From Gammaproteobacteria bacterium (GTDB lineage: Bacteria; Pseudomonadota; Gammaproteobacteria; Ga0077554; Ga007554): a DNA stretch of 64,000 bases. Where the stretch lies: NCBI GenBank assembly GCA_040183005.1, contig JAMPIW010000007.1, forward strand, positions 1-64,000, given 5' to 3'. Both the position numbers and the translations under genes were made by a program. Below, in pieces: positions 8,402-17,520 of the stretch. The notes under the pieces are model-generated. The model made no database searches. It saw only the letters and a list, made by a program, of their open reading frames with translations, and was not told where the DNA came from. Position 1 is the stretch's first letter. Every line of letters begins with the position of its first letter.

Positions 8402-9247
8402 ATGCGGAATATGAATGAATTCGTCATGGGCCATGAGGCGGCTATCCGGCTAGGCGTTTTTCTGGGGGTTTTCATCCTGGTGGCCGTGGGTGAGATGCTG
8501 GCGCCACGCCGCACCCTGAGCACCTTGAAGGGCGTGCGCTGGTTTGGCAATCTGGGTATTGTATTTCTCAACACTTTGGCGGTGCGCGCGCTGTTCCCTA
8601 TGGCGGCAGTGGGTATGGCATTGCTGGCCGAAGAACGCGGCTGGGGGTTGTTGAATAATATTGAGATGCCTTACTGGCTGGCGGTGGTGGTGGCCGTGGT
8701 GGTGCTGGATTTCGTCATTTATCTCCAGCACGTTATGTTTCATGCCGTTCCCCTGCTGTGGCGCCTGCACATGATGCACCATGCCGACCTGGATTATGAT
8801 GTGACCACCGGCGCGCGTTTTCACCCCATCGAGATCATTCTGTCGATGTTGATCAAGTTGGCTGCGGTGAGCGTTCTCGGGCCGCCCGCACTGGCCGTGC
8901 TGATTTTTGAGGTGCTGTTGAACGCCACGGCAATGTTTAATCACGGTAACCTGCGTATCCCTTTGCCTATGGATCGGGCGCTGCGGCTTTTCGTGGTGAC
9001 ACCGGACATGCACCGCGTGCATCACTCCGTGATAGCGCGCGAGACCAACAGCAACTTCGGTTTCAACCTGCCGTGGTGGGATAGGCTGTGCGGCACCTAT
9101 TGCGCCCAGCCGGAGCAAGGGCATGAGGGTATGACCATTGGGCTCAAGCAGTTCCGCGATCCGAAGCGGCTTACCTTGCCGTGGATGCTGGCTCTGCCGT
9201 TCATGGGCAAGACGGGCGACTATCCCATTAACCGGCGAGGATCTTGA
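8402..9247 (+). CDS. Sterol desaturase / fatty acid hydroxylase family protein
   Basis: An integral membrane di-iron enzyme, 281 residues, with several hydrophobic segments (about 15-30, 45-65, 80-105 and 150-185). The histidine clusters that bind the iron pair are clear: HVMFH near residue 110, RLHMMHH near 124 and HRVHH near 204, followed by NFGFNLPWWDRLCGTY, a conserved tail. Family members hydroxylate or desaturate lipids. The exact lipid substrate is unknown. The gene stands alone between recN (divergent) and gltX. The start has a second ATG three codons later that may be used instead. Confidence 0.85.
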   Translation: MRNMNEFVMGHEAAIRLGVFLGVFILVAVGEMLAPRRTLSTLKGVRWFGNLGIVFLNTLAVRALFPMAAVGMALLAEERGWGLLNNIEMPYWLAVVVAVVVLDFVIYLQHVMFHAVPLLWRLHMMHHADLDYDVTTGARFHPIEIILSMLIKLAAVSVLGPPALAVLIFEVLLNATAMFNHGNLRIPLPMDRALRLFVVTPDMHRVHHSVIARETNSNFGFNLPWWDRLCGTYCAQPEQGHEGMTIGLKQFRDPKRLTLPWMLALPFMGKTGDYPINRRGS

Positions 9248-9349
9248 CCATACGCCGCTCCTGTCGGTTCAGTGATTCTGCCTGAGAAGGGTAGGGCATC
9301 TGCATATAATTTTTGTCGTTGAGGCGCGTTTCCGTTACCATGTTGAGCT

Positions 9350-10777
9350 ATGACTACGACTCCTATTAAAACCCGCTTTGCCCCCAGTCCCAGTGGTTTT
9401 CTGCATCTTGGCAATGCCCGCACGGCGCTGTTCAGCGCGCTGCTTGCCCGACCTGAACCGGGTGTTTTTCTGTTGCGTATTGAGGATACCGATCAGGGTC
9501 GCAGCAAGACCGAATATATCCAGGCGGTTGAGGAAGATTTGCGCTGGCTAGGTCTGGATTGGCAGGAGGGGCCCTCCGTGGGTGGGGAGCATGGCCCCTA
9601 TCTGCAATCGGAGCGGGACACAATTTATCGGAATTATTTCGACGTTCTGGAGCAGGAGGGGCACGCCTACCTGTGTTTTTGCAGTGACCGTGAGCTTGAT
9701 CTGACGCGCAAGACGCAGCTCGCTGCGGGTCAGCCGCCGCGTTATCCGGGCACATGTGCGCGATTGAGCCCAGATGAGGTGGTGGCACGATTGCAGCGTG
9801 GGTTGCAGCCGACCTTGCGTTTTCGCGTCCCGCCCCGTCAGATGGTGGAGTTCGATGATCTGGTGCGCGGGCCGCAGAAGTTTAACAGCGGTGATATCGG
9901 TGATTTCATTATCCGCCGCGCCGATGGCTCGCCTGCGTTCTTTTTCAGTAATGCGATTGACGATGCCTTGATGGGGGTGACCCATGTGCTGCGCGGAGAA
10001 GATCATCTCACCAACACGCCGCGCCAGATCCTGCTGCTTGAGGCGCTGGGGCTGCGTGTGCCGAGCTATGGGCATATCTCGATGATACTTGGCGCTGACG
10101 GTGCGCCGCTCTCCAAGCGTCATGGCAGCCGCAGCATCCGTGAGTTGCGCGAGACGGGTTATTTGCCGGGGGCGGTCACCAATTATATGGCGCGCCTGGG
10201 CCACCATTATGAAAACAATGCTTATATGGATCTGGATGGACTCGCGGCGGAGTTCGGCGCCGGCCATCTGGGCCGTGCGCCCGCGCATTATGACACTACC
10301 CATTTGTTGCACTGGCAGCGCGAGGCGATTGTCCACGCTCATTCTGACGCGCTATGGCAGTGGATGGGAGAGGAGGTGCATGCCTTGGTGCCGGAGGAGG
10401 ATGTACCTGCCTTTGTCGCGGCGGTGCGGACCAATGTCATATTCCCGGAACATGCATTGAAGTGGGCGCGGATTCTCTGCGCCGATCCGCTGGAGCTGAA
10501 TGACGACGCCGCGCGGCAGGTGGTCAGCGAGGCTGGTAGCGCATTTTTTGAACATGCACTGGCTGGGTTGGAACGGCATCACACCGATTTCAAGGAGCTG
10601 GTCAATCACATAAAACAGGAAACCGGCGCTAAAGGCAAAGCGCTGTTTCATCCCCTGCGTGCCGCGCTGACGGGGGAGCTGGACGGGCCGGAAATGACGA
10701 ATGTTATGCCGCTGCTGCCGCTGGAACGGGCGCGGGCGCGCTTGCAGGTCTGCCTTGAAATGGCCGATCGTAAGTAG
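9350..10777 (+). CDS. gltX: Glutamate--tRNA ligase
   Basis: Charges tRNA with glutamate. The 475-residue class I synthetase has the HIGH-like motif HLGN at residues 19-22 in PSPSGFLHLGNA and the KMSKS-like motif LSKRHG near residue 255. FCSDREL and the later CARL may be remnants of a zinc site. The C-terminal anticodon-binding part is fairly divergent from the E. coli enzyme, so this could be the second type of GluRS found in many gammaproteobacteria, with a different tRNA preference. The stop codon lies inside a palindromic repeat. Confidence 0.92.
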   Translation: MTTTPIKTRFAPSPSGFLHLGNARTALFSALLARPEPGVFLLRIEDTDQGRSKTEYIQAVEEDLRWLGLDWQEGPSVGGEHGPYLQSERDTIYRNYFDVLEQEGHAYLCFCSDRELDLTRKTQLAAGQPPRYPGTCARLSPDEVVARLQRGLQPTLRFRVPPRQMVEFDDLVRGPQKFNSGDIGDFIIRRADGSPAFFFSNAIDDALMGVTHVLRGEDHLTNTPRQILLLEALGLRVPSYGHISMILGADGAPLSKRHGSRSIRELRETGYLPGAVTNYMARLGHHYENNAYMDLDGLAAEFGAGHLGRAPAHYDTTHLLHWQREAIVHAHSDALWQWMGEEVHALVPEEDVPAFVAAVRTNVIFPEHALKWARILCADPLELNDDAARQVVSEAGSAFFEHALAGLERHHTDFKELVNHIKQETGAKGKALFHPLRAALTGELDGPEMTNVMPLLPLERARARLQVCLEMADRK

Positions 10778-10824
10778 GGTGCGTTCCACGCACCATTATC
10801 ATTGGCGCGTGGAACGCACCCTAC
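10774..10824. repeat. Palindromic REP-like repeat (GTAGGGTGCG type)
   Basis: An 18-bp perfect inverted repeat, GTAGGGTGCGTTCCACGC and its reverse complement, separated by 15 bases. It overlaps the gltX stop codon. The same GTAGGGTGCG ends bound the palindrome at 26455-26510. Such hairpins may stabilise or end transcripts, but there is no T-run here. Confidence 0.8.
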
Positions 10825-10870
10825 ATTTGCCCCCTACTCAATCAATTGATTATTTTCCCAGGAGATAAAA

Positions 10871-11665
10871 ATGGCCGAAATGCATGAAATTGACTATCAA
10901 ATCTTCGGCTCGGAGATGCAGTACGTCGAGATCGAGCTCGATCCGCAGGAAGCGGCAGTGGCGGAGGCGGGCGGCATGATGTATATGGAGGACGGTATCG
11001 CCTTGGAAACCGTGTTTGGCGATGGTTCGCAACAGAAATCCGGGTTTCTCGGCGCGCTGATGGGGGCGGGCAAGCGCCTGCTGACTGGCGAGTCGTTGTT
11101 TATGACGATTTTCATGAACCAGGGCAGCGGTAAGAGAAAAGTCGCCTTCGCTGCGCCGTATCCCGGCAAGATTGTCCCATTGCACCTGGCGGATATGGGG
11201 GGGCAGATCATCTGCCAGAAGGATTCCTTTCTGTGCGCCGCCAAGGGTGTCTCGGTCGGCATCGCCTTTCAGAAAAAACTCGGTGTCGGTTTGTTCGGTG
11301 GCGAAGGATTTATCATGCAAAAGCTGGAAGGCGATGGGTATGCCTTTGTCCATGCGGGCGGGACGTTGATGGAGAGAACGCTTGCCCCCGGCGAATTGAT
11401 CCGGGTCGACACTGGTTGTTTGGTGGCGTTGCAACCCTCGGTGTCCTATGACATCGAATATGTAGGCAAGATTAAGTCGGCCCTGTTCGGTGGCGAAGGC
11501 CTGTTCTTCGCCACACTGCGCGGGCCGGGCAAGGTCTGGCTGCAATCACTTCCTCTGAGCCGCTTGGCAAACCGTATCTATGCCGCCATGCCTGCCACAG
11601 GGGGAAGCCGTGAAGAGGGATCTGTGTTAGGCGGATTGGGGAATATTCTGGGTGGAGACAGATAA
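10871..11665 (+). CDS. TIGR00266 / AIM24-family protein
   Basis: A 264-residue soluble protein of the AIM24-like family (TIGR00266), a beta-rich fold of unknown biochemical role in bacteria. Typical family stretches are [17 protein letters not shown] at the N terminus, the glycine-rich [10 protein letters not shown], and repeated [18 protein letters not shown]-like segments in the C-terminal third. It has a good ribosome site (AGGAG) before the ATG. The M48 protease gene starts 14 bases before its stop in another frame, so the two are probably co-translated. Confidence 0.88.
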   Translation: MAEMHEIDYQIFGSEMQYVEIELDPQEAAVAEAGGMMYMEDGIALETVFGDGSQQKSGFLGALMGAGKRLLTGESLFMTIFMNQGSGKRKVAFAAPYPGKIVPLHLADMGGQIICQKDSFLCAAKGVSVGIAFQKKLGVGLFGGEGFIMQKLEGDGYAFVHAGGTLMERTLAPGELIRVDTGCLVALQPSVSYDIEYVGKIKSALFGGEGLFFATLRGPGKVWLQSLPLSRLANRIYAAMPATGGSREEGSVLGGLGNILGGDR

Positions 11666-12791
11666 CCCGGGTCATTCTTCCCGTTGGATGGTATCTTTCT
11701 CTGCAACGTGTTTTGGCCCAGGGCTGCGGCCCCATGGCGAGAAGATTCCTGTCCGGATCGGGGAGGAGGGCCTATGCCTTTGGCCGGAAGAGCCACTGGA
11801 ACAGATCATACCGTATCAGGATGTCCAAGTTTCCGCGGGCGGCTTTGACCATGAACAGATGATCCTGGCGTGGACTAAGGACGCACAGGCTTGGTCGCTG
11901 ACGCTGACGGATAAACACGCCAAGGATATCCTGCTCGCCCATGCCCCCCCTGCACTGGCTCCGCAATTGGTGCAGTGGCGCAAGAAGATCCATGGTGCCC
12001 AAAAAAAGATGCGGGCAGGATGGGTTGCACTAATACTGTTTTTGTTGGCCCCCTTTCTCTTGCTGGCAGTGCTGTTGTGGAATCCTGATCCGGTTATCGG
12101 CTGGACGGTCAATCGCATCTCGATAGAGAACGAGCAGAAGCTGGGTGATCTCATCTTTGAGCAGACCCGGCCCTCGCTCAAGCTCGTTACGCAGGGCGAA
12201 GCGCCGCGCGTTGTGGCGGAGATCGGCCAGAAATTAGTCGCAGGTTCCCCGTATACGTTCAAATGGCACGTCGCCGATGATCCGGCAATCAATGCCTTCG
12301 CCATCCCCGGCGGGCATGTTGTGGTATTTTCCGGCCTGATCAAGGCGGCCGATTCGTCTGAGGAAGTGGCCGGAGTTTTAGCCCATGAAATCGAACATGT
12401 CTTGCAGCGCCATACTCTGAAAGCAATGGTCCACAACCTGGGGTGGCGCGCGGTGATTGCCATGGTGACCGGCGACTGGACGGGCAGTTTGCTGGGCGAA
12501 TTCGCCACCCAGATGGGCGTTTTGAAGTATGGCAGAGACAAAGAGTCCGAGGCGGATCTGAAAGGCTTACAGCTCCTTAAGCGGGCGCAGATCGATCCCA
12601 ACGGCATGGAACGTTTTTTTGACAAGTTGTCCAACCGAGGTGGTGCGCAGATTGCGCTTTTGTCCACTCATCCCGCAAGCAGGGAGCGGATGGAGGCATT
12701 GCGCGCCGCTATAAAGGAGGCCGGCACATGGCGCAGTAAGCCCCTCCCGTATGATTGGGGGAGGGTCAAGGCATCGTTGCCATCTCAATAA
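11652..12791 (+). CDS. Membrane-anchored M48-family metalloprotease
   Basis: Zinc protease of 379 residues, probably acting in the periplasm on envelope proteins. A soluble N-terminal part (1-115) is followed by a membrane segment near residues 120-145 and the peptidase domain, with the zinc motif HEIEH at about 246-250 and the third ligand glutamate in [10 protein letters not shown] near 296. The start is a GTG overlapping the upstream AIM24-like gene by 14 bases; an ATG at 11688 is an alternative. Family relatives include BepA/YfgC-like and Oma1-like proteases. The unusual N-terminal domain before the membrane segment resembles Oma1-type peptidases more than BepA. Confidence 0.87.
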   Translation: METDNPGHSSRWMVSFSATCFGPGLRPHGEKIPVRIGEEGLCLWPEEPLEQIIPYQDVQVSAGGFDHEQMILAWTKDAQAWSLTLTDKHAKDILLAHAPPALAPQLVQWRKKIHGAQKKMRAGWVALILFLLAPFLLLAVLLWNPDPVIGWTVNRISIENEQKLGDLIFEQTRPSLKLVTQGEAPRVVAEIGQKLVAGSPYTFKWHVADDPAINAFAIPGGHVVVFSGLIKAADSSEEVAGVLAHEIEHVLQRHTLKAMVHNLGWRAVIAMVTGDWTGSLLGEFATQMGVLKYGRDKESEADLKGLQLLKRAQIDPNGMERFFDKLSNRGGAQIALLSTHPASRERMEALRAAIKEAGTWRSKPLPYDWGRVKASLPSQ

Positions 12792-12801
12792 TTGGAATTA
12801 T

Positions 12802-13719
12802 ATGAATAGAAGGGTTTCCTCGGGATTGATATGTTTGATGTTTGCCGCATGGATACCCGTTGCCGGGGCGCAAGAGACGGCGGTGTTTCCAGCGGAACTG
12901 GTGGGTGAGACGTTTGAATACACAGTGCAACCCGGTGATTCCCTGACCCGTATCGGTGCCCGCTTTGGTGTCGAGCAGACCGTTCTTGCGCGGACAAATG
13001 ACATAAAATACAGTGCCATGCTCCATCCCGGTCAATTGTTGTGGGTTGATAACCGCCATATCGTCCCGGAACGGCTGGAGGAGGGCATACTGATCAACCT
13101 GCCGCAGCGCATGCTGTATTATTTTCAGGCAGGTAAGATGACGCTCCATTATCCAGTAGGGCTAGGGCGCCCAAGCTGGCCGACACCGGATGGGCGCTTC
13201 AAGGTTGTCGATCCTCAGGAAAACAAGACCTGGCATGTGCCCAAGTCCATCCAGGAGGAGATGCGCCGGGAAGGAAAAGTTGTGCTAACCCAAGTGCCGC
13301 CGGGCCCGGATAATCCTTTGGGGAAACACTGGATTGGCCTGAGTCTTCCGGGCATTGGCATTCATGGCACTATCGCCCCGGCGAGTATCTACCATTTTCA
13401 GAGCCATGGTTGTATTCGCTCGCACCCGGACGACATCGCCGCGCTTTTTCAGCGTGTGACCAAAGGCGAGTCCGGCAAGATCATATACACCCCTGTGTTG
13501 CTGGCGCGTCTTGAGGATGGCCGCATCTTTCTTGAGGTAAACCGGGATATTTACAAAAAGGGGATTGATCCGATAACCATTGTGGAGAGATCAGCCCAGG
13601 CCCAGGGGATCACCGATATGTTAGACTGGGACAAAGTGAAATACGTAATTCGACTCAAGGAAGGGCTGGCCCGTGAAATAGGCTTGCCGGCTCCTGTTTC
13701 AAATGGAGGCATTCAATGA
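12802..13719 (+). CDS. LysM L,D-transpeptidase (YkuD family)
   Basis: A secreted 305-residue enzyme that forms 3-3 cross-links in peptidoglycan or attaches proteins to it. It has a signal peptide (residues 1-22, ending VAGAQ), a LysM domain (about 36-83; YTVQPGDSLTRIGARFGV), and a YkuD catalytic domain (about 88-225) with the active-site SHGCIRSH, catalytic Cys near residue 204. The ATG at 12802 is chosen because the signal peptide starts there. The stop overlaps the ATG of the next gene (ATGA), suggesting joint translation. Confidence 0.93.
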   Translation: MNRRVSSGLICLMFAAWIPVAGAQETAVFPAELVGETFEYTVQPGDSLTRIGARFGVEQTVLARTNDIKYSAMLHPGQLLWVDNRHIVPERLEEGILINLPQRMLYYFQAGKMTLHYPVGLGRPSWPTPDGRFKVVDPQENKTWHVPKSIQEEMRREGKVVLTQVPPGPDNPLGKHWIGLSLPGIGIHGTIAPASIYHFQSHGCIRSHPDDIAALFQRVTKGESGKIIYTPVLLARLEDGRIFLEVNRDIYKKGIDPITIVERSAQAQGITDMLDWDKVKYVIRLKEGLAREIGLPAPVSNGGIQ

Positions 13720-14270
13720 AAGACACCAGCCGACGCCAATTTTTGAAGCTAGGGTTGCTTGTCGCGGCAGCAGGGCTGCTTCCCTTTCCAGCGCGCGCTG
13801 CACTGCGCGATGTTATGGCACCGGAACGGGCGTTGGCCTTGTATAACACCCACACCGGAGAAAGCATCAAGACTGTCTATTGGGCGGAAGGTGGTTATAT
13901 CCCTGAGGCATTGGCGAGCATTAACCATATCTTGCGCGATCACCGCAATGATGAAATAAAAGACATGTCTCCCGCATTGCTGGACTTGCTTTACAGCGTC
14001 AACAATGCCGTGGATGCCCGTCAGCCCTTCCATATTGTTTCCGGTTACCGCTCGCCCGCCACCAATGCCATGCTTGCCGCGCGCAGTGATGGCGTGGCCA
14101 GACACAGCATGCATTTGGATGGGAAAGCGACGGATATCCGTGTTCCAGGCCGTGACCTGATTCAGGTACGCCGCGCCGCGCTGATGCTGCAAGGCGGAGG
14201 CGTTGGCTATTATCCCGGCTCTGATTTTGTCCACGTGGATGTGGGCAGGGTACGGCAGTGGCAGGGTTGA
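13716..14270 (+). CDS. Tat-exported DUF882 / M15-type murein peptidase
   Basis: A 184-residue YcbK-like protein. The N terminus has a twin-arginine signal, SRRQFLKLGLL, with cleavage near PARA. The DUF882/peptidase M15_3 domain follows: VSGYRSPATN, RHSMHLDGKATDIR and FVHVDVG supply the zinc ligands (His, Asp, His). It likely trims peptidoglycan in the periplasm. Pairing with an L,D-transpeptidase is common for this family, and here the start codon overlaps the transpeptidase stop. Confidence 0.92.
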   Translation: MKDTSRRQFLKLGLLVAAAGLLPFPARAALRDVMAPERALALYNTHTGESIKTVYWAEGGYIPEALASINHILRDHRNDEIKDMSPALLDLLYSVNNAVDARQPFHIVSGYRSPATNAMLAARSDGVARHSMHLDGKATDIRVPGRDLIQVRRAALMLQGGGVGYYPGSDFVHVDVGRVRQWQG

Positions 14271-14360
14271 GTGTATTCAACCGCCATGCCGGCCCTGAGC
14301 AGAATCGACAGGCCGCCAGTATCTGAACCCATTAACTACGAAACATACGTCGCAGATGTG

Positions 14361-14398
14361 TAGGTTGGGTTAGGCGCGGCTTTTGCGACGTAACCCAA
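14361..14398. repeat. Palindromic intergenic repeat (TTGGGTTA type)
   Basis: TTGGGTTA at 14365-14372 and its complement TAACCCAA at 14391-14398 enclose an 18-base loop. A partial relative with TAGGCTGAATGAAGCGAAG followed by CCCAACCC lies near 36210. It is the only structure in the 190-bp gap between the M15 peptidase gene and the next gene. Confidence 0.6.
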
Positions 14399-14460
14399 TA
14401 AAACCCGATCATCCGCCCCCGATTTTTTTGAAGTGATTTTTTTTGACCCAGGAGCCGTTG

Positions 14461-15342
14461 ATGGAAGACAAGGAGGGTAAGAGCTGGAACATCATTGATT
14501 TGCTGAAGGCATCGGGTGGCTTGCTGACAGCGATAACAATAGCCCTGGTTGGTTATTACACCAATAATTCATTGGAGAGAATGAAAGCCAATGAAACGCG
14601 CTCCCAACTTTATGCTGAAATAATGAGTAAGCGTGAAGAGGCGGAAAGCGCGCTACGTAAGGACATGTTCGTATCGATTCTTCAGTCCTTTCTTGATAAG
14701 GGCGCTGATTCCCTCGAAAAAAAGGTGCTCAACCTCGAGCTGCTCGCCTATAACTTTCATGAGGCGCTCAATCTTAAGCCGCTTTTCCTGCATGTGGCCA
14801 AACAGGTCAATGCTAGCACGGATCCCAACAAGCAGGATTACCTGGAGAGGCTAGAGCGCGTGGGCCATGATGTGGCGATGAAACAGGTCATGGTGCTCAG
14901 CGGGGCGGGCAGCAGCTTTGACAGGGTTGTCGATTTGGAGAGCTTGCGCGCCGGCGATAAAGGTGTTGGTGTCGCTCTGGACGAAGGAACGCTTGAGGTG
15001 GACGGTATTAAGCGTACCTTCAGGATTCGTATCACCGAAGAAGACCCCGCAACGCGGGAGATGAAGACCATGTTGACGGTTGCCACGCCCACCAAGGATG
15101 GCAAGGAAAATACCAGTGTCAGCGAATTCTGGGTGGGTTCGTTCGATTTTCCAATGATAGATAACGTACGCCTGTTACCCGGGCAGCGCTGTGCGATAGT
15201 GATTAACAGGTATGATCAGAAAAGCGCCTACATTACCTTGATCTATTTCCCTGGAAGCTATGCCGGCCTCAAGGAGAAGCCTTACTTTGATGAGGTAATG
15301 AGGCAGCTTCTCGGGAGTTCCCAAAAAAGCGCTGGCGTTTAG
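14461..15342 (+). CDS. Hypothetical protein with one N-terminal membrane segment
   Basis: A 293-residue protein that I do not recognise. I choose the ATG at 14461, which has AGGAG six bases upstream, over a TTG 18 bases earlier. Residues 12-32 form a membrane segment (LLKASGGLLTAITIALVGYY), followed by a charged, coiled-coil-like region (about 35-75) and a predicted globular domain. The C-terminal half reads as beta-rich (FRIRITEEDPATREM, CAIVINRYDQKSAYITLIYF). It is not in an obvious operon. It faces the convergent ars cluster. Confidence 0.75.
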   Translation: MEDKEGKSWNIIDLLKASGGLLTAITIALVGYYTNNSLERMKANETRSQLYAEIMSKREEAESALRKDMFVSILQSFLDKGADSLEKKVLNLELLAYNFHEALNLKPLFLHVAKQVNASTDPNKQDYLERLERVGHDVAMKQVMVLSGAGSSFDRVVDLESLRAGDKGVGVALDEGTLEVDGIKRTFRIRITEEDPATREMKTMLTVATPTKDGKENTSVSEFWVGSFDFPMIDNVRLLPGQRCAIVINRYDQKSAYITLIYFPGSYAGLKEKPYFDEVMRQLLGSSQKSAGV

Positions 15343-15374
15343 AGCCTATTCCTGAATAAATTATCTATCACCCC

Positions 15375-16684
15375 CTAAAAGCGCAAGAATTGCAGCCATG
15401 CAGTTAGCCCAAGCAGGGTGAGGAATAACACCGGCACTATCAGCACGATGCCGACGCGAAAAAAATATCCCCAGCCGATGTGCATGCCACGCTGCGCCAA
15501 TACGTGCAGCCACAGCAGGGTCGCCAGGCTACCGATGGGGGTGATTTTGGGGCCGAGGTCGCAGCCGATGACGTTGGCGTAAATCATGGCTTCACGCACG
15601 GCTGGTGAGAGCGTTGCGTCGTCGATGGCGAGGCTGCCGATCAGCACGGTCGGCATGTTGTTCATCACCGCCGATAAGCCAGCAAACAGAAAGCCTGAGC
15701 CGAGCGTGGCAAGCCATACGCCTTGTCCGTCCAACCATTCAAGCGTGCGGCTCAGTTCGGCGGTCAATCCCTGTTTGCGCAAGCCAAACACCACCAGATA
15801 CATCCCCAGCGAAAATAGCACCACCTGCCAAGGCGCCTCGCGCAATAAGGTGGATATTGGAATGACGGCACTTGGTTGTTGTTTCAGAAAATGTTCACGC
15901 CCCGCTGCCATTATCAGGATCAAGGCGGCCGATCCGGCAACTGCGGAGACCGGCAAATGCAGTGAGTGCGAGGAAAAATATCCAACCAATAACAGTATCA
16001 AAACAAGCCAACCCGTTTTGAACACAAATGGATTGCGAATCGCCTGTGCAGGGTCATCAAGGGCGGAAGCATCGAAACGCGGTGGTATATCTTTTCGGAA
16101 AAACAGCCAGAGCACCAGCATCGTAGCTGCCAGTGAAACCAGATTCACCGGGAACATGACCAACGCATAACTGCTAAATGAGATATCGAAATAATTGGCG
16201 GTGACGATGTTGACCAGGTTGGAGATCATCAGCGGCAGGCTGGTGGTGTCCACCACAAACCCGGTCGCCATGATGAACGCCAGCGAGGCTCTGGGAGTGA
16301 AACGCAAGGCGCGCAGCATCTCATAGACGATCGGGGTAAGTATCAGCACCCCGCCATCATTGGCGAACAATGCAGCCACTGTGGCGCCGAGCAGGATGAT
16401 CAACAGAAATAGCCAATGTCCACGGCCATTGCCCCAACGCGCCACATGCAACGCCGCCCATTCAAAAAACCCAGCGGCGTCCAGTATCAGGGAAATGAGG
16501 ATCAGGGCGATGAAGGTAAAGGTGGCGTCCCACACGATGTTCCATACGATGGGCACATCTGCAAGTGAGATGACGCCGCTGAGCAACGCCACCAGCGCCC
16601 CACCCAACGCGCTCCAGCCGATGCCGAGTTTTTTCGGTTGCCAGATAACCAGCGTCAGGGTGACGATGAAAATCAGCGCCGCAA

Positions 16685-16691
<7 letters not shown>
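15375..16691 (-). CDS. arsB: Arsenite efflux transporter ArsB
   Basis: A 438-residue inner-membrane pump of the ArsB family that exports arsenite, with about 11-12 membrane segments across its length. Family hallmarks include [19 protein letters not shown] in the first half and [12 protein letters not shown] and [26 protein letters not shown] in the second. Its start overlaps the end of arsC by 7 bp, so the two are translated together. No arsA is present, so the pump is likely driven by the proton gradient. Confidence 0.95.
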
Positions 16692-17095
<404 letters not shown>

Positions 17096-17110
17096 TTTTA
17101 TCCTGAATAT

Positions 17111-17130
17111 ACATTCGTTATATCGAATAT
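17111..17130. promoter_or_regulatory. Second ArsR operator, upstream of arsC
   Basis: ACATTCGTTATATCGAATAT differs at only two of 20 positions from the operator core upstream of arsR (17484-17509). It lies in the short gap between arsR and arsC, suggesting an internal regulated promoter or a second repressor contact. Confidence 0.75.
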
Positions 17131-17483
17131 TATGTGCAACATTTCGATGGGCGGTTTTCCATCAATCCCAGGCGTTTTTCATCCTGGTGATAGATATTTC
17201 CATGCTCAATGCCTTGCGCCATCATTTCCAATATCTTGATGGCCCACAACGGCAATTGCGGATGCAGGCGGTAAAATACCCAGGTCCCTTCCTTGCGCGT
17301 CGCCAATATTAATGCTTCACGGATGACGGCGAGGTGGCGCGATATCTTGGGTTGCGGCAGGTCGAGCGCAAAAAACAATTCACATACACACAGCTCATCC
17401 TGTTTCATAATCAATAAAAGCAGGCGGCGGCGGGTTTCATCCGACAGGGCTTCAAAAAAAAGCTGTTCATTAAGCATTGTCAT
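17130..17483 (-). CDS. arsR: Arsenic-responsive repressor ArsR
   Basis: A winged-helix metalloregulator of the ArsR/SmtB family, about 117 residues. The arsenite-sensing motif ELCVCEL is intact in the recognition region, followed by the DNA-binding helix LPQPKISRHLAVIREA. A C-terminal CC pair (PSKCCT) may add ligands. The start is uncertain: ATG at 17483 or at 17477 lies immediately after the operator and lacks a clear ribosome site, so the message could be nearly leaderless. It is the first gene of arsR-arsC-arsB. Confidence 0.9.
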   Translation of the reverse strand: MTMLNEQLFFEALSDETRRRLLLLIMKQDELCVCELFFALDLPQPKISRHLAVIREALILATRKEGTWVFYRLHPQLPLWAIKILEMMAQGIEHGNIYHQDEKRLGLMENRPSKCCT

Positions 17484-17509
17484 AATATATTCGATATATC
17501 GAATATATT
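17484..17509. promoter_or_regulatory. ArsR operator upstream of arsR
   Basis: A perfect palindrome of 26 bp: two 12-bp arms around AT, with core ATTCGATATATCGAAT. It directly abuts the likely arsR start codon, so repressor binding would block both promoter access and the start region. Confidence 0.85.
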
Positions 17510-17520
17510 GCAAGTTCGCC

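Noticed and set aside
12735-12766. Inverted repeat CCCCTCCC / GGGGGAGGG at the end of the M48 gene as a terminator
   Set aside because: It lies within the coding sequence, is not followed by T, and the next gene is very close.
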